Counted from the first letter of the stretch, positions 1 to 7,607 are shown. The stretch is DNA of 15,957 nt from G963677915 sp963677915 (GCA_963677915.2 CAXXGE010000015.1:1-15957), one strand, 5' to 3'. Notes: generated by a model not told the origin, from the sequence alone. Program-made: numbers and translations.

Positions 1-117
1 TCCTGCGAGCAAAGCCCCTACTACTTGAGGCATATTGAATTTTCGTGTCAACAATCCGAAAACTTTAGTTGCAAGCAGAATGACTGCCAAGTCAAGAAAA
101 AACCCATACGATAACAT
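1..117 (-). CDS. Cation:proton antiporter, N-terminal fragment (runs off window)
   Basis: Only the first 39 residues are present; the gene continues beyond the left edge. The reading frame opens at ATG (117-115) behind a well-placed GGAGG at 127-123. The fragment is a hydrophobic first membrane helix followed by a short basic loop and PQVVGALLAG, the pattern seen at the N-terminus of CPA2/Kef/NhaP-type cation:proton antiporters (compare PSVAGYVIAG in the upstream antiporter at 934-2130). It lies 80 bases after the second PII-like gene on the same strand, so it is probably the last visible member of the same operon. It would be a second, distinct antiporter. The family call rests on a short stretch and on context. 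Confidence 0.6.
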   Translation of the reverse strand, partial: MLSYGFFLDLAVILLATKVFGLLTRKFNMPQVVGALLAG

Positions 118-197
118 AGCTACCTCCAATAATCAATTTCATTGATTACAAATGTAACACATTTCCCAAACAATTTCAACTTATTATCAAGATATTG

Positions 198-527
198 TTA
201 TAAATTAACCATTGGTACTGAAAATATGATACCCGTATTCGGTTTTTTCAGGTCTTTTCCAAGCAGCGTTTCCACTGCATCCATAGCCAGCTCGATCTCT
301 TCTTCGTTATGGGCGATGGAGACAATGACTTTTCTGTAATGGGCTACTTCGCTAACGCTTAAAATGGCGGATTCCATTGCAGGACGGTAGGTGTCATAAA
401 TCTTGTCGAAGTTGGAAGTACCCATGCCATCGATGACGACTGACTGATGTATGCCAAGACCTTTCAAAGCCTTTAGAACCGGCTTCAGCTTCGAAGGGTT
501 GCTTAATATGGTAATCATCGCATGCAT
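198..527 (-). CDS. PII-like small regulatory protein (copy A)
   Basis: This 109-residue soluble protein is weakly but clearly related to its upstream neighbour (527-919). Both have a beta-alpha-beta opening (ITILSN, then KALKGLGIHQSVVIDGMG), a second hydrophobic strand with an acidic helix (VIVSIAHNEEEIELAMDAVETLLG), and an ending of LKKPNTGIIFSVP. This order matches the PII/GlnB fold, in which the final strand normally reads GKIFVLPV. The segment between the halves, where PII has its T-loop, is unlike GlnB and lacks the uridylylated Tyr context. The start ATG at 527 overlaps the stop of the upstream gene as TAATG, with GGGGG about 7 bases ahead, so the pair is translationally coupled. Position between two antiporters suggests a ligand-sensing partner of the transporters. 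That role is inferred; the ligand is unknown. Confidence 0.62.
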   Translation of the reverse strand: MHAMITILSNPSKLKPVLKALKGLGIHQSVVIDGMGTSNFDKIYDTYRPAMESAILSVSEVAHYRKVIVSIAHNEEEIELAMDAVETLLGKDLKKPNTGIIFSVPMVNL

Positions 528-919
528 TACAATTCCCCCATCCTTCTCTTTCTCTCGCGGCTTTCGATGTGTCTTTCAAGTTCTCCGCCTCTGAAATGGG
601 TGACCGGCAGCACGAACATCATGCCAAGATTCGGCTTTTTCAAGTCGCCACCAAGAATCTTCTGTATTTCGTCCATTGCTTTCTTGACCTGCTCTTCCCT
701 TTCTATGAGCGATATTACGACACGGCTCGCTTTGCTTTTACCTTCCAGTGCATTGACGAGGCTGGCCAGGAAGGAGACACTATATAGGTCGTTGTCGACC
801 ACGTTTGCCGATCCACTGCTCTCAAGTATTGTGGCACCTCTAAGACCGACTTCCCTCATTTTCTTAATGATGTCCTGCAAATATTCGATTTCATTCAATA
901 TAATAACCAGTAAAAACAT
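527..919 (-). CDS. PII-like small regulatory protein (copy B)
   Basis: This 130-residue protein resembles PII signal proteins in layout: LVIILNEIEYLQDIIKKM, then EVGLRGATILESSGSAN (strand 1, helix 1, strand 2), a variable T-loop-like segment (about 38-60), RVVISLIEREEQVKKAMDEI (strand 3/helix 2), and GMMFVLPVTHFRGGE, close to the GKIFVLPV...RTGE end of GlnB. A basic/acidic tail (ERHIESRERKRRMGEL) extends past the fold and is absent from copy A. The start at 919 has a strong GGAGGGG ribosome binding site. It begins 14 bases after the antiporter stop and overlaps copy A by TAATG, so antiporter, B and A form one transcription unit. The two copies share only scattered residues (for example LKKPN-G--F--P), so they are probably not interchangeable. 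A sensor for the antiporter is the likely role, by inference. Confidence 0.66.
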   Translation of the reverse strand: MFLLVIILNEIEYLQDIIKKMREVGLRGATILESSGSANVVDNDLYSVSFLASLVNALEGKSKASRVVISLIEREEQVKKAMDEIQKILGGDLKKPNLGMMFVLPVTHFRGGELERHIESRERKRRMGEL

Positions 920-933
920 TCTACCCCTCCAAT

Positions 934-2130
934 TTAGTCAGCTACATCAAGGTCTGCCGCACCGGCTTCCCCTGAGCGTTTGAGTGCCATCTTGGTAAAC
1001 AGCGGTCCAACAATCTCTGTGATGATGGTGGTTGCCAGCAATACTGTGATTATCAGGTTTCCTAGATCCGTACCGGCAAATTCATGGCTGATGACGATTG
1101 CTAGGCCGACCGCAACACCGATTTGGGACAGAAGACCAAATCCGATGAATTTCTTGACTTCAGGTTCCGCTTTGGCAATCGCTGCCCCAAGCGAAGCACC
1201 TGATACTTTGCCGACCATCCTGGCAACCGTATAGACAAGGCCGATCAGTCCCACCTTGGCAAGCAATGCTACCTGCAGCCTTGCTCCTGCCAGTACGAAA
1301 AACGCTGTATAGATGGGTGCAGAGACCGAATCGACGACCGAAAATGCTTTTTGTCTTTGGGAACTGAAATTGGCTACCATGACGCCGACGGTCATATTGC
1401 AAAGCAGTGCAGAAAGGTCCAATACTGCTGCAGTTCCCAATGTAACGAGAATACCCGCGACTGTCACTGCCAATATTTCTTTTGAGTATGAGATTCGATT
1501 CAGGATAATAACGAGAATGCCGCCTATTAGGATGCCGACACCGATGGATCCGCCTATTTCGATGAGCGGCTTCAACATGACTTGGCTCCAATGGATTTCA
1601 GTTGAGTGTTCGATAAATACTCTTGCGACGGATGATGCGATAGCGTATATCATAAGACAGATGGCATCGTCGATGGCTACGACAGCTATCAACGTACCGG
1701 TTAACGGTCCTTTGGCTCTCAGTTCGTTAATGACCATGACTGTGGCGGCAGGTGCTGTAGCTGATGCGACTGCGCCAAGCAAAAGAGCCGTAGGAATTGG
1801 CTGTTTCAGAAGAAGCATAGCCCCTGTTACGAGTATGAAGGCCGCCGTGGCTTCAAGAAATGCTATAGTGAAGACTTTCTTTCCGACACGCTTGAGGTCG
1901 CTGATCAGCAGCTCCCCGCCGATGCCGAATGCGATGAGCGCCAAGGCGAAGTCACTGATTTCACCGACTTTTTCCAGGAAACCTTCGGTGAACAGGCCAA
2001 CAAAGGACTGTCCCAGTATCAATCCGGCAATCACGTAACCTGCAACGGAAGGAATTTTCAGCTTGTTGATGAGTTTCCCTAAGAAGTATCCTGCAATGAT
2101 GGCTATACCTATGCCAAGCATGTCGTTCAA
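934..2130 (-). CDS. Cation:proton antiporter (CPA2 / Na+/H+ exchanger family)
   Basis: This integral membrane protein of 398 residues has about 11-13 hydrophobic segments and probably exchanges Na+ or K+ for H+ across the cytoplasmic membrane. The family signature is visible: PSVAGYVIAGLILG near residues 27-40, SATAPAATVMV at 123-133 (unwound helix region), and VVAIDDAI at 150-157. The two adjacent acids D154-D155 are typical of the electrogenic NapA/NhaA-like branch rather than the single-acid electroneutral branch. No C-terminal RCK/TrkA nucleotide-binding domain is present; the protein ends shortly after the last helix. The start is TTG at 2130-2128. GGAGG at 2144-2140 fits this codon, while the ATG at 2123-2121 is too far away. 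It is the first gene of an operon with two PII-like genes, which may take over the regulation other CPA2 proteins receive from RCK domains (inference). Confidence 0.9.
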   Translation of the reverse strand: MNDMLGIGIAIIAGYFLGKLINKLKIPSVAGYVIAGLILGQSFVGLFTEGFLEKVGEISDFALALIAFGIGGELLISDLKRVGKKVFTIAFLEATAAFILVTGAMLLLKQPIPTALLLGAVASATAPAATVMVINELRAKGPLTGTLIAVVAIDDAICLMIYAIASSVARVFIEHSTEIHWSQVMLKPLIEIGGSIGVGILIGGILVIILNRISYSKEILAVTVAGILVTLGTAAVLDLSALLCNMTVGVMVANFSSQRQKAFSVVDSVSAPIYTAFFVLAGARLQVALLAKVGLIGLVYTVARMVGKVSGASLGAAIAKAEPEVKKFIGFGLLSQIGVAVGLAIVISHEFAGTDLGNLIITVLLATTIITEIVGPLFTKMALKRSGEAGAADLDVAD

Positions 2131-2180
2131 ATAAATGCGCCTCCAATGTTCTTTATTTTATTATTTTTAGTCCACAGAAC

Positions 2181-2209
2181 ATTATACGCCTACAATATTG
2201 ACTAAACAA
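2181..2209 (-). promoter_or_regulatory. Candidate sigma-A promoter of the antiporter/PII operon
   Basis: Reading the minus strand, TTGTTT (2209-2204) is followed after exactly 17 bases by a perfect TATAAT (2186-2181). The expected start is about 2174, giving a leader of roughly 45 bases before the TTG codon at 2130. The -35 matches only three of six consensus positions, so regulated or moderate strength is possible. Confidence 0.55.
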
Positions 2210-2255
2210 GCAAGCCTCAAAATTTCGTCGATATTGATAAAGGTTTGTCGAAAAA

Positions 2256-2334
2256 GGTGCCGGGGAGGGAATATTTTACTCCCGGGGAGTAGATGTTTTC
2301 CTCCCCGGGAGTAAAATATTCCCTCCCCGGCACC
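2256..2334. repeat. Long palindromic repeat element 1 (perfect 34-bp arms)
   Basis: Arms 2256-2289 and 2301-2334 are perfectly complementary over 34 bases around an 11-base loop (2290-2300). The ends are GGTGCCGGGGA and its complement. The centre (GGGGAG..., ATGTTTTCCTCCCC) matches the reverse complement of the core of elements 2 and 3 with two differences, so this copy is in the opposite orientation. It lies between two divergent genes, upstream of both, so it does not terminate either coding gene. It sits just beside the DUF72 promoter region and about 47 bases from the antiporter -35. No transposase or duplicated target site was recognised. Confidence 0.9.
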
Positions 2335-2357
2335 CTCCTATCCCATTAAATAAATGG

Positions 2358-2390
2358 TATAATTAAAAAAAACATTAGCGATAGAGGAGG
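2358..2390 (+). promoter_or_regulatory. Candidate -10 and ribosome binding site of the DUF72 gene
   Basis: A perfect TATAAT lies at 2358-2363. No good -35 is present at the right distance: 2335-2340, immediately after the hairpin arm, reads CTCCTA. The ribosome binding site AGAGGAGG (2383-2390) precedes the ATG at 2396 and decides the start. If TATAAT is used, the leader is very short, about 26 bases. Confidence 0.4.
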
Positions 2391-2395
2391 CTCAT

Positions 2396-3160
2396 ATGTT
2401 AAAGATGCTGCAGGAAGCAGAAAGGCTCCATGTCGGAACCAGCGGGTACAGCTACCGACATTGGAGCGGAGGTGTTTTCTATCCACCGAAGTTGAATCAA
2501 AAAGAATGGCTGACATACTATGGGAACAGTTTTAATACGGTTGAAATCAACAGCACGTTTTACGGATTGCCCTCGAAGGAAGTTTTTCGGAACTGGTACG
2601 ACAGGACCCCTTCGGACTTCAGGTTTGCCATCAAGGGCAGCCGGTATATCACCCATTTGAAGAAGCTTGGGGTGGATCCCGAATCCATGACTCTACTTGG
2701 CGACCATGCCAGCGGACTCGGGGAAAAGCTCGACATCGTCCTTTGGCAGCTGCCGGAAAATCTCAAGGCAGACACCGGGCTTCTGGATGAATTCTGTGGA
2801 TTGATCGTTACGACGACTGGACTTTTCAAGATCAGGCATGCATTCGAGTTCAGAAACGAAAGCTGGTTCAATGACGGGATTTATGACATCCTTGCCGGGC
2901 ACAGCTTTTCACTCTGCATCGCCCATTCCAGCATATGGCCATGTGTCGAACAGACTACAGCCGACTATGTGTATTTCCGTTTCCACGGAGGACAGGCGCT
3001 CTACAGCTCCAGATACTCCGACGAGGAGCTTGCCTGCTGGGCAGGTCGTATCAGAAGATATCTGGACGACGGCAAGGATGTGTATGCCTATTTCAACAAC
3101 GATGCCTACGGCTACGCTATTCAGAACGCCTTGAGGTTGAAGGAACTGGTGCAGCAATAG
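2396..3160 (+). CDS. DUF72 domain-containing protein (YecE family)
   Basis: This 254-residue protein has a TIM-barrel-like fold and belongs to the widespread DUF72/YecE family, whose biochemical function is not established. The family hallmarks are present in order: GTSGYSYRHWSGGVFYP (14-30), the EINSTFYGLPS strand (50-60), RFAIKGSRYITH, the HAFEFRNESW segment with conserved Glu/Arg, and VYFRFHG followed by a C-terminal NNDAYGYAIQNALRL (usually N-x-x-G-x-A-x-x-N-A). Length is normal for the family. The start is fixed by AGAGGAGG six bases ahead. It appears monocistronic, and its 3' end overlaps the end of the converging vWA lipoprotein gene by 44 bases. No sign of transfer or damage is evident. 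Confidence 0.9.
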   Translation: MLKMLQEAERLHVGTSGYSYRHWSGGVFYPPKLNQKEWLTYYGNSFNTVEINSTFYGLPSKEVFRNWYDRTPSDFRFAIKGSRYITHLKKLGVDPESMTLLGDHASGLGEKLDIVLWQLPENLKADTGLLDEFCGLIVTTTGLFKIRHAFEFRNESWFNDGIYDILAGHSFSLCIAHSSIWPCVEQTTADYVYFRFHGGQALYSSRYSDEELACWAGRIRRYLDDGKDVYAYFNNDAYGYAIQNALRLKELVQQ

Positions 3161-4703
3161 CATCATACTGCCTTACCATTTGAATGAATTCCTCTTTGTA
3201 CTCGTCGTAATCCAGCTTGATTGCTTCCCTTGCCAACGCCAATACCTGCTCTGTGTTTGCATCTTTGGCATATTCGGATTGTCTTAAGATCATGCCGAAC
3301 TCAGCCACTGCGAGTGCCCAGCTCAGATTGGCATTGCCATCCGAATAATTTATACCCCTATCTTCCACGGTAATCCGTTTGGATGTGAATCCATTCGGTT
3401 CTTTATATCGCAAACGAACTTCATACAGGGCGTCGTTTTCAAAATCCAAGCCCGATCTTAGGACTACCTCATACATCGCTGTTACTGTATGCCCTGAACC
3501 CAATTCGCCTGCATCCTTTGTATCATCTTCAAAATCCTTGTTTTCCATGACCCTGTTCTCGTACCCTATCAGACGGTAGCTTTCAACGGCGTCATTGTTG
3601 AACTCAACTTGTATCTTGACGTCTTTGGCGATGGCATACATGGTACCCATGAACTCGCTTCCAAATACTTTTTTGGCTTCAGCATAGCTATCAATATAAG
3701 AATAGTTGCCATTGCCTTTGTCTGCCAGCGTTTCCATAATGGCGTCATTCAGGTTGCCACGTCCAAAGCCTACCGAACTGAAATATACATCGCTTTCCAT
3801 TCTCTTTTCTGCTATGAATGCCTCCAGTTCTTCCACGCTTGACATACCTACGTTGAAGTCGCCGTCACTGGCCAGCACCACTCTGTTGTTTCCGTTTTCG
3901 ATATAGTATTTTTCGGCCACCTTGTAAGCCAGCTCGATGCCTTCTCCGCCTGCTGTGCTTCCGCCTGCTTCCAATCTGTTAAGGGCTGCCAGGATTTCTT
4001 CTTTGTCTGCGCCTTCTGCACCTTCCAGAACCACACCTGCTGCACCCGCATAGACGACCATCGATACCCTGTCTCTTGCGGTAAGGTTCTCTACCAGTTC
4101 GCCAAATGTCTGCTTCAGCAGTGGCAATTTGTTAGCATCCTGCATCGAGCCTGAAACGTCTACCAACAGAACGATATTGCTGGGCGGTGCTTCTGACATA
4201 TCTACTTCCTTGCCTTGAATACCTATCATCGTCACTACTGTGTTGCTATTCCATGGTGTTTTCGTTGTTGCTGTTGTTACACTGAACGGTATATCCCCTT
4301 CGGGCTGCGGATAATCATAATCGAAATAATTGATCATCTCCTCAATCCTTATAGAATCCGACTCAGGAAGATAACCATGCGCCAGTTGGCTTCGTAGATT
4401 GGCATAGGACGCTGTATCGACGTCTATGCTGAAGGTCGATGTGTTTTCATCTGCCGTTTTTATAAACGCATTTTCAGTTATCTTCATGTAATTCTCACCG
4501 TCGGCAGGATCGCCTGGCGCAATAATCGGTGGCATAGGCTCGATCGCCATACCCCTTTCTGACTCCATAGACGCATCGCTCATCATCATGTTCTGTGACT
4601 TGGTTTCGGATGTGGTAATAACATCCTCTGCCTCTGACAAAGCACCACAACCACTCGCCAACATGACCACCGTCAATAATAGTACACCGATTTTCTTTTT
4701 CAT
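3117..4703 (-). CDS. von Willebrand factor type A lipoprotein (YfbK-like, DUF3520)
   Basis: This 528-residue exported lipoprotein has a basic N-terminus, a hydrophobic stretch and the lipobox LASGC with Cys19 as the lipidation site. A low-complexity Met/Ser/Glu/Pro linker follows (about 25-70). Next is the YfbK N-terminal domain (NAFIKTADENTSTFSIDVDT, about 78-97, to about 150). The vWA domain follows with an intact MIDAS: D182-x-S184-x-S186 (VDVSGSM), T250 (GGSTAGG) and D280 (ASDGDFNVG). The C-terminal part matches the DUF3520-type region (WALAVAEFGMILRQSEYA). MIDAS proteins bind a divalent metal and protein ligands; the partner here is unknown. The start ATG has AAAGGGG upstream. The last 14 codons are antisense to the end of the DUF72 gene. 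Length is close to E. coli YfbK. Confidence 0.92.
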   Translation of the reverse strand: MKKKIGVLLLTVVMLASGCGALSEAEDVITTSETKSQNMMMSDASMESERGMAIEPMPPIIAPGDPADGENYMKITENAFIKTADENTSTFSIDVDTASYANLRSQLAHGYLPESDSIRIEEMINYFDYDYPQPEGDIPFSVTTATTKTPWNSNTVVTMIGIQGKEVDMSEAPPSNIVLLVDVSGSMQDANKLPLLKQTFGELVENLTARDRVSMVVYAGAAGVVLEGAEGADKEEILAALNRLEAGGSTAGGEGIELAYKVAEKYYIENGNNRVVLASDGDFNVGMSSVEELEAFIAEKRMESDVYFSSVGFGRGNLNDAIMETLADKGNGNYSYIDSYAEAKKVFGSEFMGTMYAIAKDVKIQVEFNNDAVESYRLIGYENRVMENKDFEDDTKDAGELGSGHTVTAMYEVVLRSGLDFENDALYEVRLRYKEPNGFTSKRITVEDRGINYSDGNANLSWALAVAEFGMILRQSEYAKDANTEQVLALAREAIKLDYDEYKEEFIQMVRQYDAIAAPVPSTSRRSE

Positions 4704-4831
4704 AATATCTGCCCCTTTCTTATTTTCGTTGCGTTTTATATATCTCTTTGACGTTGACAGTCCCTGATTTGTTCTGCCAAATTAGACATTCTTAAAATAT
4801 TGATATTTTTCATAAATATGGAGGTAATCTA
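4704..4831. promoter_or_regulatory. Divergent intergenic region, vWA lipoprotein / YyaL-like
   Basis: These 128 bases separate two divergent genes and must hold both promoters. For the plus strand a plausible pair is TTGTTC (4769-4774), 18 bases, TAAAAT (4793-4798). A consensus TTGACA at 4754-4759 has no matching -10 at 16-18 bases. GGAGG at 4820-4824 is the ribosome binding site for 4832. For the minus strand, an AT-rich TATATAAAA near 4735-4743 may be a -10, without a convincing -35. Confidence 0.3.
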
Positions 4832-6796
4832 ATGTACCCTGAAACTAGACCTAACCACCTAATCAACGAAACCTCACCCTATCTGCAAGCCCATGCCTAC
4901 AATCCTGTAGACTGGTATCCCTGGGGAGAAGAAGCGCTCGAGAAGGCGAAGAAGGAAAACAAGATGATTTTTCTGTCTATCGGATACCATACCTGTCACT
5001 GGTGTCATGTGATGGAGAAGGAAAGCTTTGAGGATGATACAGTCGCTGCATTGCTCAACAAGAGCTTCGTTTCCATAAAGGTAGATAGGGAAGAGAGGCC
5101 CGACTTAGACAATGTCTACATGAAAGCTTGCCAGGTGATGACTGGTTCAGGCGGCTGGCCTCTAAACCTTTGGCTGACTCCTGACAGGAAACCGGTGTAT
5201 GCCGGCACATATTTCCCTAAAAACAACCATCCTCAGCGTCCTGGTCTGATTGCGGTCCTGGAACAGCTTGCTGTGCTGTGGCAGAAAGATCCAAAAAGGG
5301 TGAAAGAACAAGGGGAGCAGCTTGTCCTCGTCCTGAATCAGAAGAGTGAAGAGAAAACCGAAGCTGATACCCGTTTCATTACAAGGCAAGTATTCAAGGA
5401 TTTCAAAAAGGCATATGACAGGCAATATGGCGGGTTTTCAAAAGCGCCTAAATTTCCGACGCCGAGCCAGATCGACTATTTGCTGGCCTATTGGAAGCAT
5501 ATCAATGAAATATCAGCAAAACACATGGCTGAAAGAACATTGGGATGCATGGCTGCTGGCGGTATCCACGACCACCTTGGCGGCGGCTTTTCCCGGTACA
5601 GTGTGGACGCCCGGTGGCTGGCACCCCATTTCGAGAAAATGCTATATGATAATGCGTTGCTGCTTAAGACATATACCGAAGCATGGCAGTTGACGGGTAA
5701 ACCAAGCCATAAGCATGTGGCAGATAGCATCTGTAAATTCCTTGTAGATGAGTTGCTTGATGAAGACAAAGGCGCATTTTATACAGCGTATGATGCGGAC
5801 TCGGAAGGGAAAGAGGGCACATACTATCTTTGGGACAAGAAAGAGGTTGTCGCTCTGCTTGGGGATGAGAAAGGTGAAGCTTTTTGTGAAGCCTACGATA
5901 TCAGTGAAAAGGGGAATTTCGAAGGCAGGAATATATTGAACAGGATCAAAACCTATCAGCAGGAAGCTGAGTGGGAAAGCAGCTTAGATGAAGAGAGAGA
6001 AATTCTTGAACAGGCCAGACGCAAGCGAATCAAGCCGAACCTGGATGATAAGATACTGATGTCTGGTAACGGTCTGGCAGCGGCAGCGTTATTCAGATAT
6101 GGCAAAGCATCCTGCGATTCTACAGTTGTTGAGACGGCGAACCGTGTGGTCGATTATCTGATGGGTGACGGATTCAAGCCGGTAGTATTGGATGATGTTG
6201 CCTTCCTGGTCATGGCATTGATTGAAAGACATCAGGCTACACAGGAAGCTCAGGCTCTTATTGACGCCAGGAAGCTTGTAGATGCTATCCATGAAAAATA
6301 CTGGGATGCAGAAGATGGCGGTTATTTCCTGACGGCTATTGGCCATGAAGAACTGATTTCAAGGCCGAAGGAAATCTACGATGGCGCAATGCCCTCGGGC
6401 AATTCTGTCATGGCCATGAATTTGTTGAAGCTTTCGGTACTGCTTGGGGATGTTGATTTATATGAGCGTTTTCAGAAAATAAAGCATGCCTTTGAAGGAG
6501 ATATCTCCCGTGCTCCGATTTACTACAGCGCGTTTATGGAAGCATGGCTAACCGACGAGCAAGGCGCTGATTGCATCGTAGTGGCGCTGGCAGGTGATGA
6601 AGAGGTTACTTTAGGACCGGTGGAAGGTCCGGTTGCCGAAAGAATCAACCAACCATTGACAATGCTGGTTTTGAAACCAGATTCCATACTTTACAGCCAA
6701 TTCCCTTCTCTGGAAGGAAAGCGTTCCATCGACGGACGGACGACATATTACGCTTGTGATGGTTTCTCATGCAAGCCTCCAACATTTGAATGGTGA
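4832..6796 (+). CDS. Thioredoxin-domain protein, DUF255 / YyaL (SSP411) family
   Basis: This 654-residue cytosolic protein belongs to the YyaL/SSP411 (spermatogenesis-associated protein 20-like) family. The N-terminal thioredoxin-like domain (about 1-165) opens with the family signature RPNHLINETSPYLQAHAYNP and carries a CHWC active site (C55, C58) and the cis-Pro region GGWPLN (P110). The rest (about 185-650) is an alpha/alpha toroid resembling six-hairpin glycosidases or N-acyl-glucosamine epimerases, with conserved GGGFSRYSVDARWLAPHFEK (250-269) and LYDNALL. The biochemical role is not established; both redox and sugar-related roles have been suggested for the family. The start is set by GGAGG nine bases upstream. 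There is no operon partner. Palindromic element 2 begins directly at the TGA stop. Confidence 0.93.
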   Translation: MYPETRPNHLINETSPYLQAHAYNPVDWYPWGEEALEKAKKENKMIFLSIGYHTCHWCHVMEKESFEDDTVAALLNKSFVSIKVDREERPDLDNVYMKACQVMTGSGGWPLNLWLTPDRKPVYAGTYFPKNNHPQRPGLIAVLEQLAVLWQKDPKRVKEQGEQLVLVLNQKSEEKTEADTRFITRQVFKDFKKAYDRQYGGFSKAPKFPTPSQIDYLLAYWKHINEISAKHMAERTLGCMAAGGIHDHLGGGFSRYSVDARWLAPHFEKMLYDNALLLKTYTEAWQLTGKPSHKHVADSICKFLVDELLDEDKGAFYTAYDADSEGKEGTYYLWDKKEVVALLGDEKGEAFCEAYDISEKGNFEGRNILNRIKTYQQEAEWESSLDEEREILEQARRKRIKPNLDDKILMSGNGLAAAALFRYGKASCDSTVVETANRVVDYLMGDGFKPVVLDDVAFLVMALIERHQATQEAQALIDARKLVDAIHEKYWDAEDGGYFLTAIGHEELISRPKEIYDGAMPSGNSVMAMNLLKLSVLLGDVDLYERFQKIKHAFEGDISRAPIYYSAFMEAWLTDEQGADCIVVALAGDEEVTLGPVEGPVAERINQPLTMLVLKPDSILYSQFPSLEGKRSIDGRTTYYACDGFSCKPPTFEW

Positions 6797-6855
6797 TAAT
6801 GATGCCGGGGAGGAAAACATTTCCTCCCCGGCATCATTACTCTATCCCCGGCACC
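6797..6855. repeat. Palindromic repeat element 2 (left outer arm missing)
   Basis: A perfect 20-bp stem (6797-6816 with 6820-6839, loop ACA) starts at the base after the YyaL stop codon. The right outer end TCCCCGGCACC (6845-6855) is identical to the end of elements 1 and 3 and lies at the same distance from the core as in element 3. The matching left end GGTGCCGGGGA is absent, because that position is occupied by the 3' end of the coding sequence. The core 6800-6836 is identical over 37 bases to 7636-7672. It may act as a transcription end for the upstream gene, but no T-run follows the stem. Confidence 0.85.
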
Positions 6856-6883
6856 ACTTAACCCGAATTTAACACACCAAGCC

Positions 6884-6945
6884 TTGTCAAGAAAACCGCC
6901 ATCCCTTATAATTCATATAGATACCTATCGATATAAATGAAAGGG
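6884..6945 (+). promoter_or_regulatory. Sigma-A promoter and ribosome binding site of the aquaporin gene
   Basis: TTGTCA (6884-6889) and a perfect TATAAT (6907-6912) are separated by exactly 17 bases. The predicted start is about 6919, giving a leader of about 35 bases. AAAGGG at 6940-6945 is the ribosome binding site for ATG 6954. This is the best consensus promoter in the window, so the channel gene is transcribed independently of its neighbours. Confidence 0.75.
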
Positions 6946-6953
6946 TTGTTGAA

Positions 6954-7607
6954 ATGAAAAAATCGTACATCGCCGAATTCATCGGTGCTTTTTCAATTGT
7001 CTTCTTCGGTTGCGGCTCAATGGTTGTCAACCATTTGCAGGATGGGATTATCGGCCATGTGGCCGTCAATATGGCCTTTGGTGTCATTGTCATGGTAATG
7101 ATCTATGCTTTCGGAACAGTCTCAGGTGCCCACTTTAATCCAGCTGTTACCATCGCATTCTGGGCCTCAAAAAAGTTTCAGCCGAAAGATGTACCACCCT
7201 ATATTGTCTCCCAGTTTCTGGGCGGCATCGCAGGCGCACTCATGCTCAAAGCAATTTTCCCAACTAGCGGCACCTATGGCGAAAACATACCTGGAGGTAC
7301 TGTTTTTCAGGCCTTTGCACTCGAACTCATCATGACCTTCTTCCTGATGCTAATCATCGTCAGTGTATCGACAGGCCATATGGAAAAAGGAATCATGGCG
7401 GGTGTCGCCATCGGAATGTATATTGGCATCGAAGGCTACATAGCCGGGCCGTTCAGCTCAAGTTCCATGAACCCAGCAAGGTCGCTGGGACCTGCCATCG
7501 CTTCAGGCGACTACAGACAGCTATGGATATTCATGGCAGCACCGGTTATCGGTGCTGTGCTTGCAGCCCTTATCGGTGACCGCATAGTCGTCAAGCATAA
7601 AGCGTGA
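6954..7607 (+). CDS. MIP family channel (aquaporin / small-solute facilitator)
   Basis: This six-helix channel of 217 residues shows the internal duplication of the family: first NPA box SGAHFNPAVT (N62-P63-A64) and second SSMNPARS (N173-P174-A175). Length matches AqpZ-type channels and is shorter than GlpF, whose loops are extended. Aligning the pore positions relative to the NPA boxes gives a selectivity filter of F42, G161, S170 and R176. AqpZ has F-H-T-R, GlpF has W-G-F-R, and the archaeal AqpM is F-I-S-R. The His typical of strict water channels is therefore replaced by Gly, as in GlpF, which predicts a wider pore. Substrate (water, glycerol or another small neutral solute) is left open. 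It is monocistronic with its own promoter, and lies between two palindromic elements. Confidence 0.9.
   Translation: MKKSYIAEFIGAFSIVFFGCGSMVVNHLQDGIIGHVAVNMAFGVIVMVMIYAFGTVSGAHFNPAVTIAFWASKKFQPKDVPPYIVSQFLGGIAGALMLKAIFPTSGTYGENIPGGTVFQAFALELIMTFFLMLIIVSVSTGHMEKGIMAGVAIGMYIGIEGYIAGPFSSSSMNPARSLGPAIASGDYRQLWIFMAAPVIGAVLAALIGDRIVVKHKA

Noticed and set aside
1313..2038. 241-codon open frame on the plus strand
   Set aside because: It lies wholly antisense to the well-supported antiporter gene, has no ribosome binding site of note and reads as low-complexity Ser/Thr/Met sequence.
4754..4759. Consensus TTGACA as the -35 of the YyaL-like gene
   Set aside because: Positions 16-18 bases downstream hold no -10-like sequence (CCAAAT), so the hexamer is probably a chance match.
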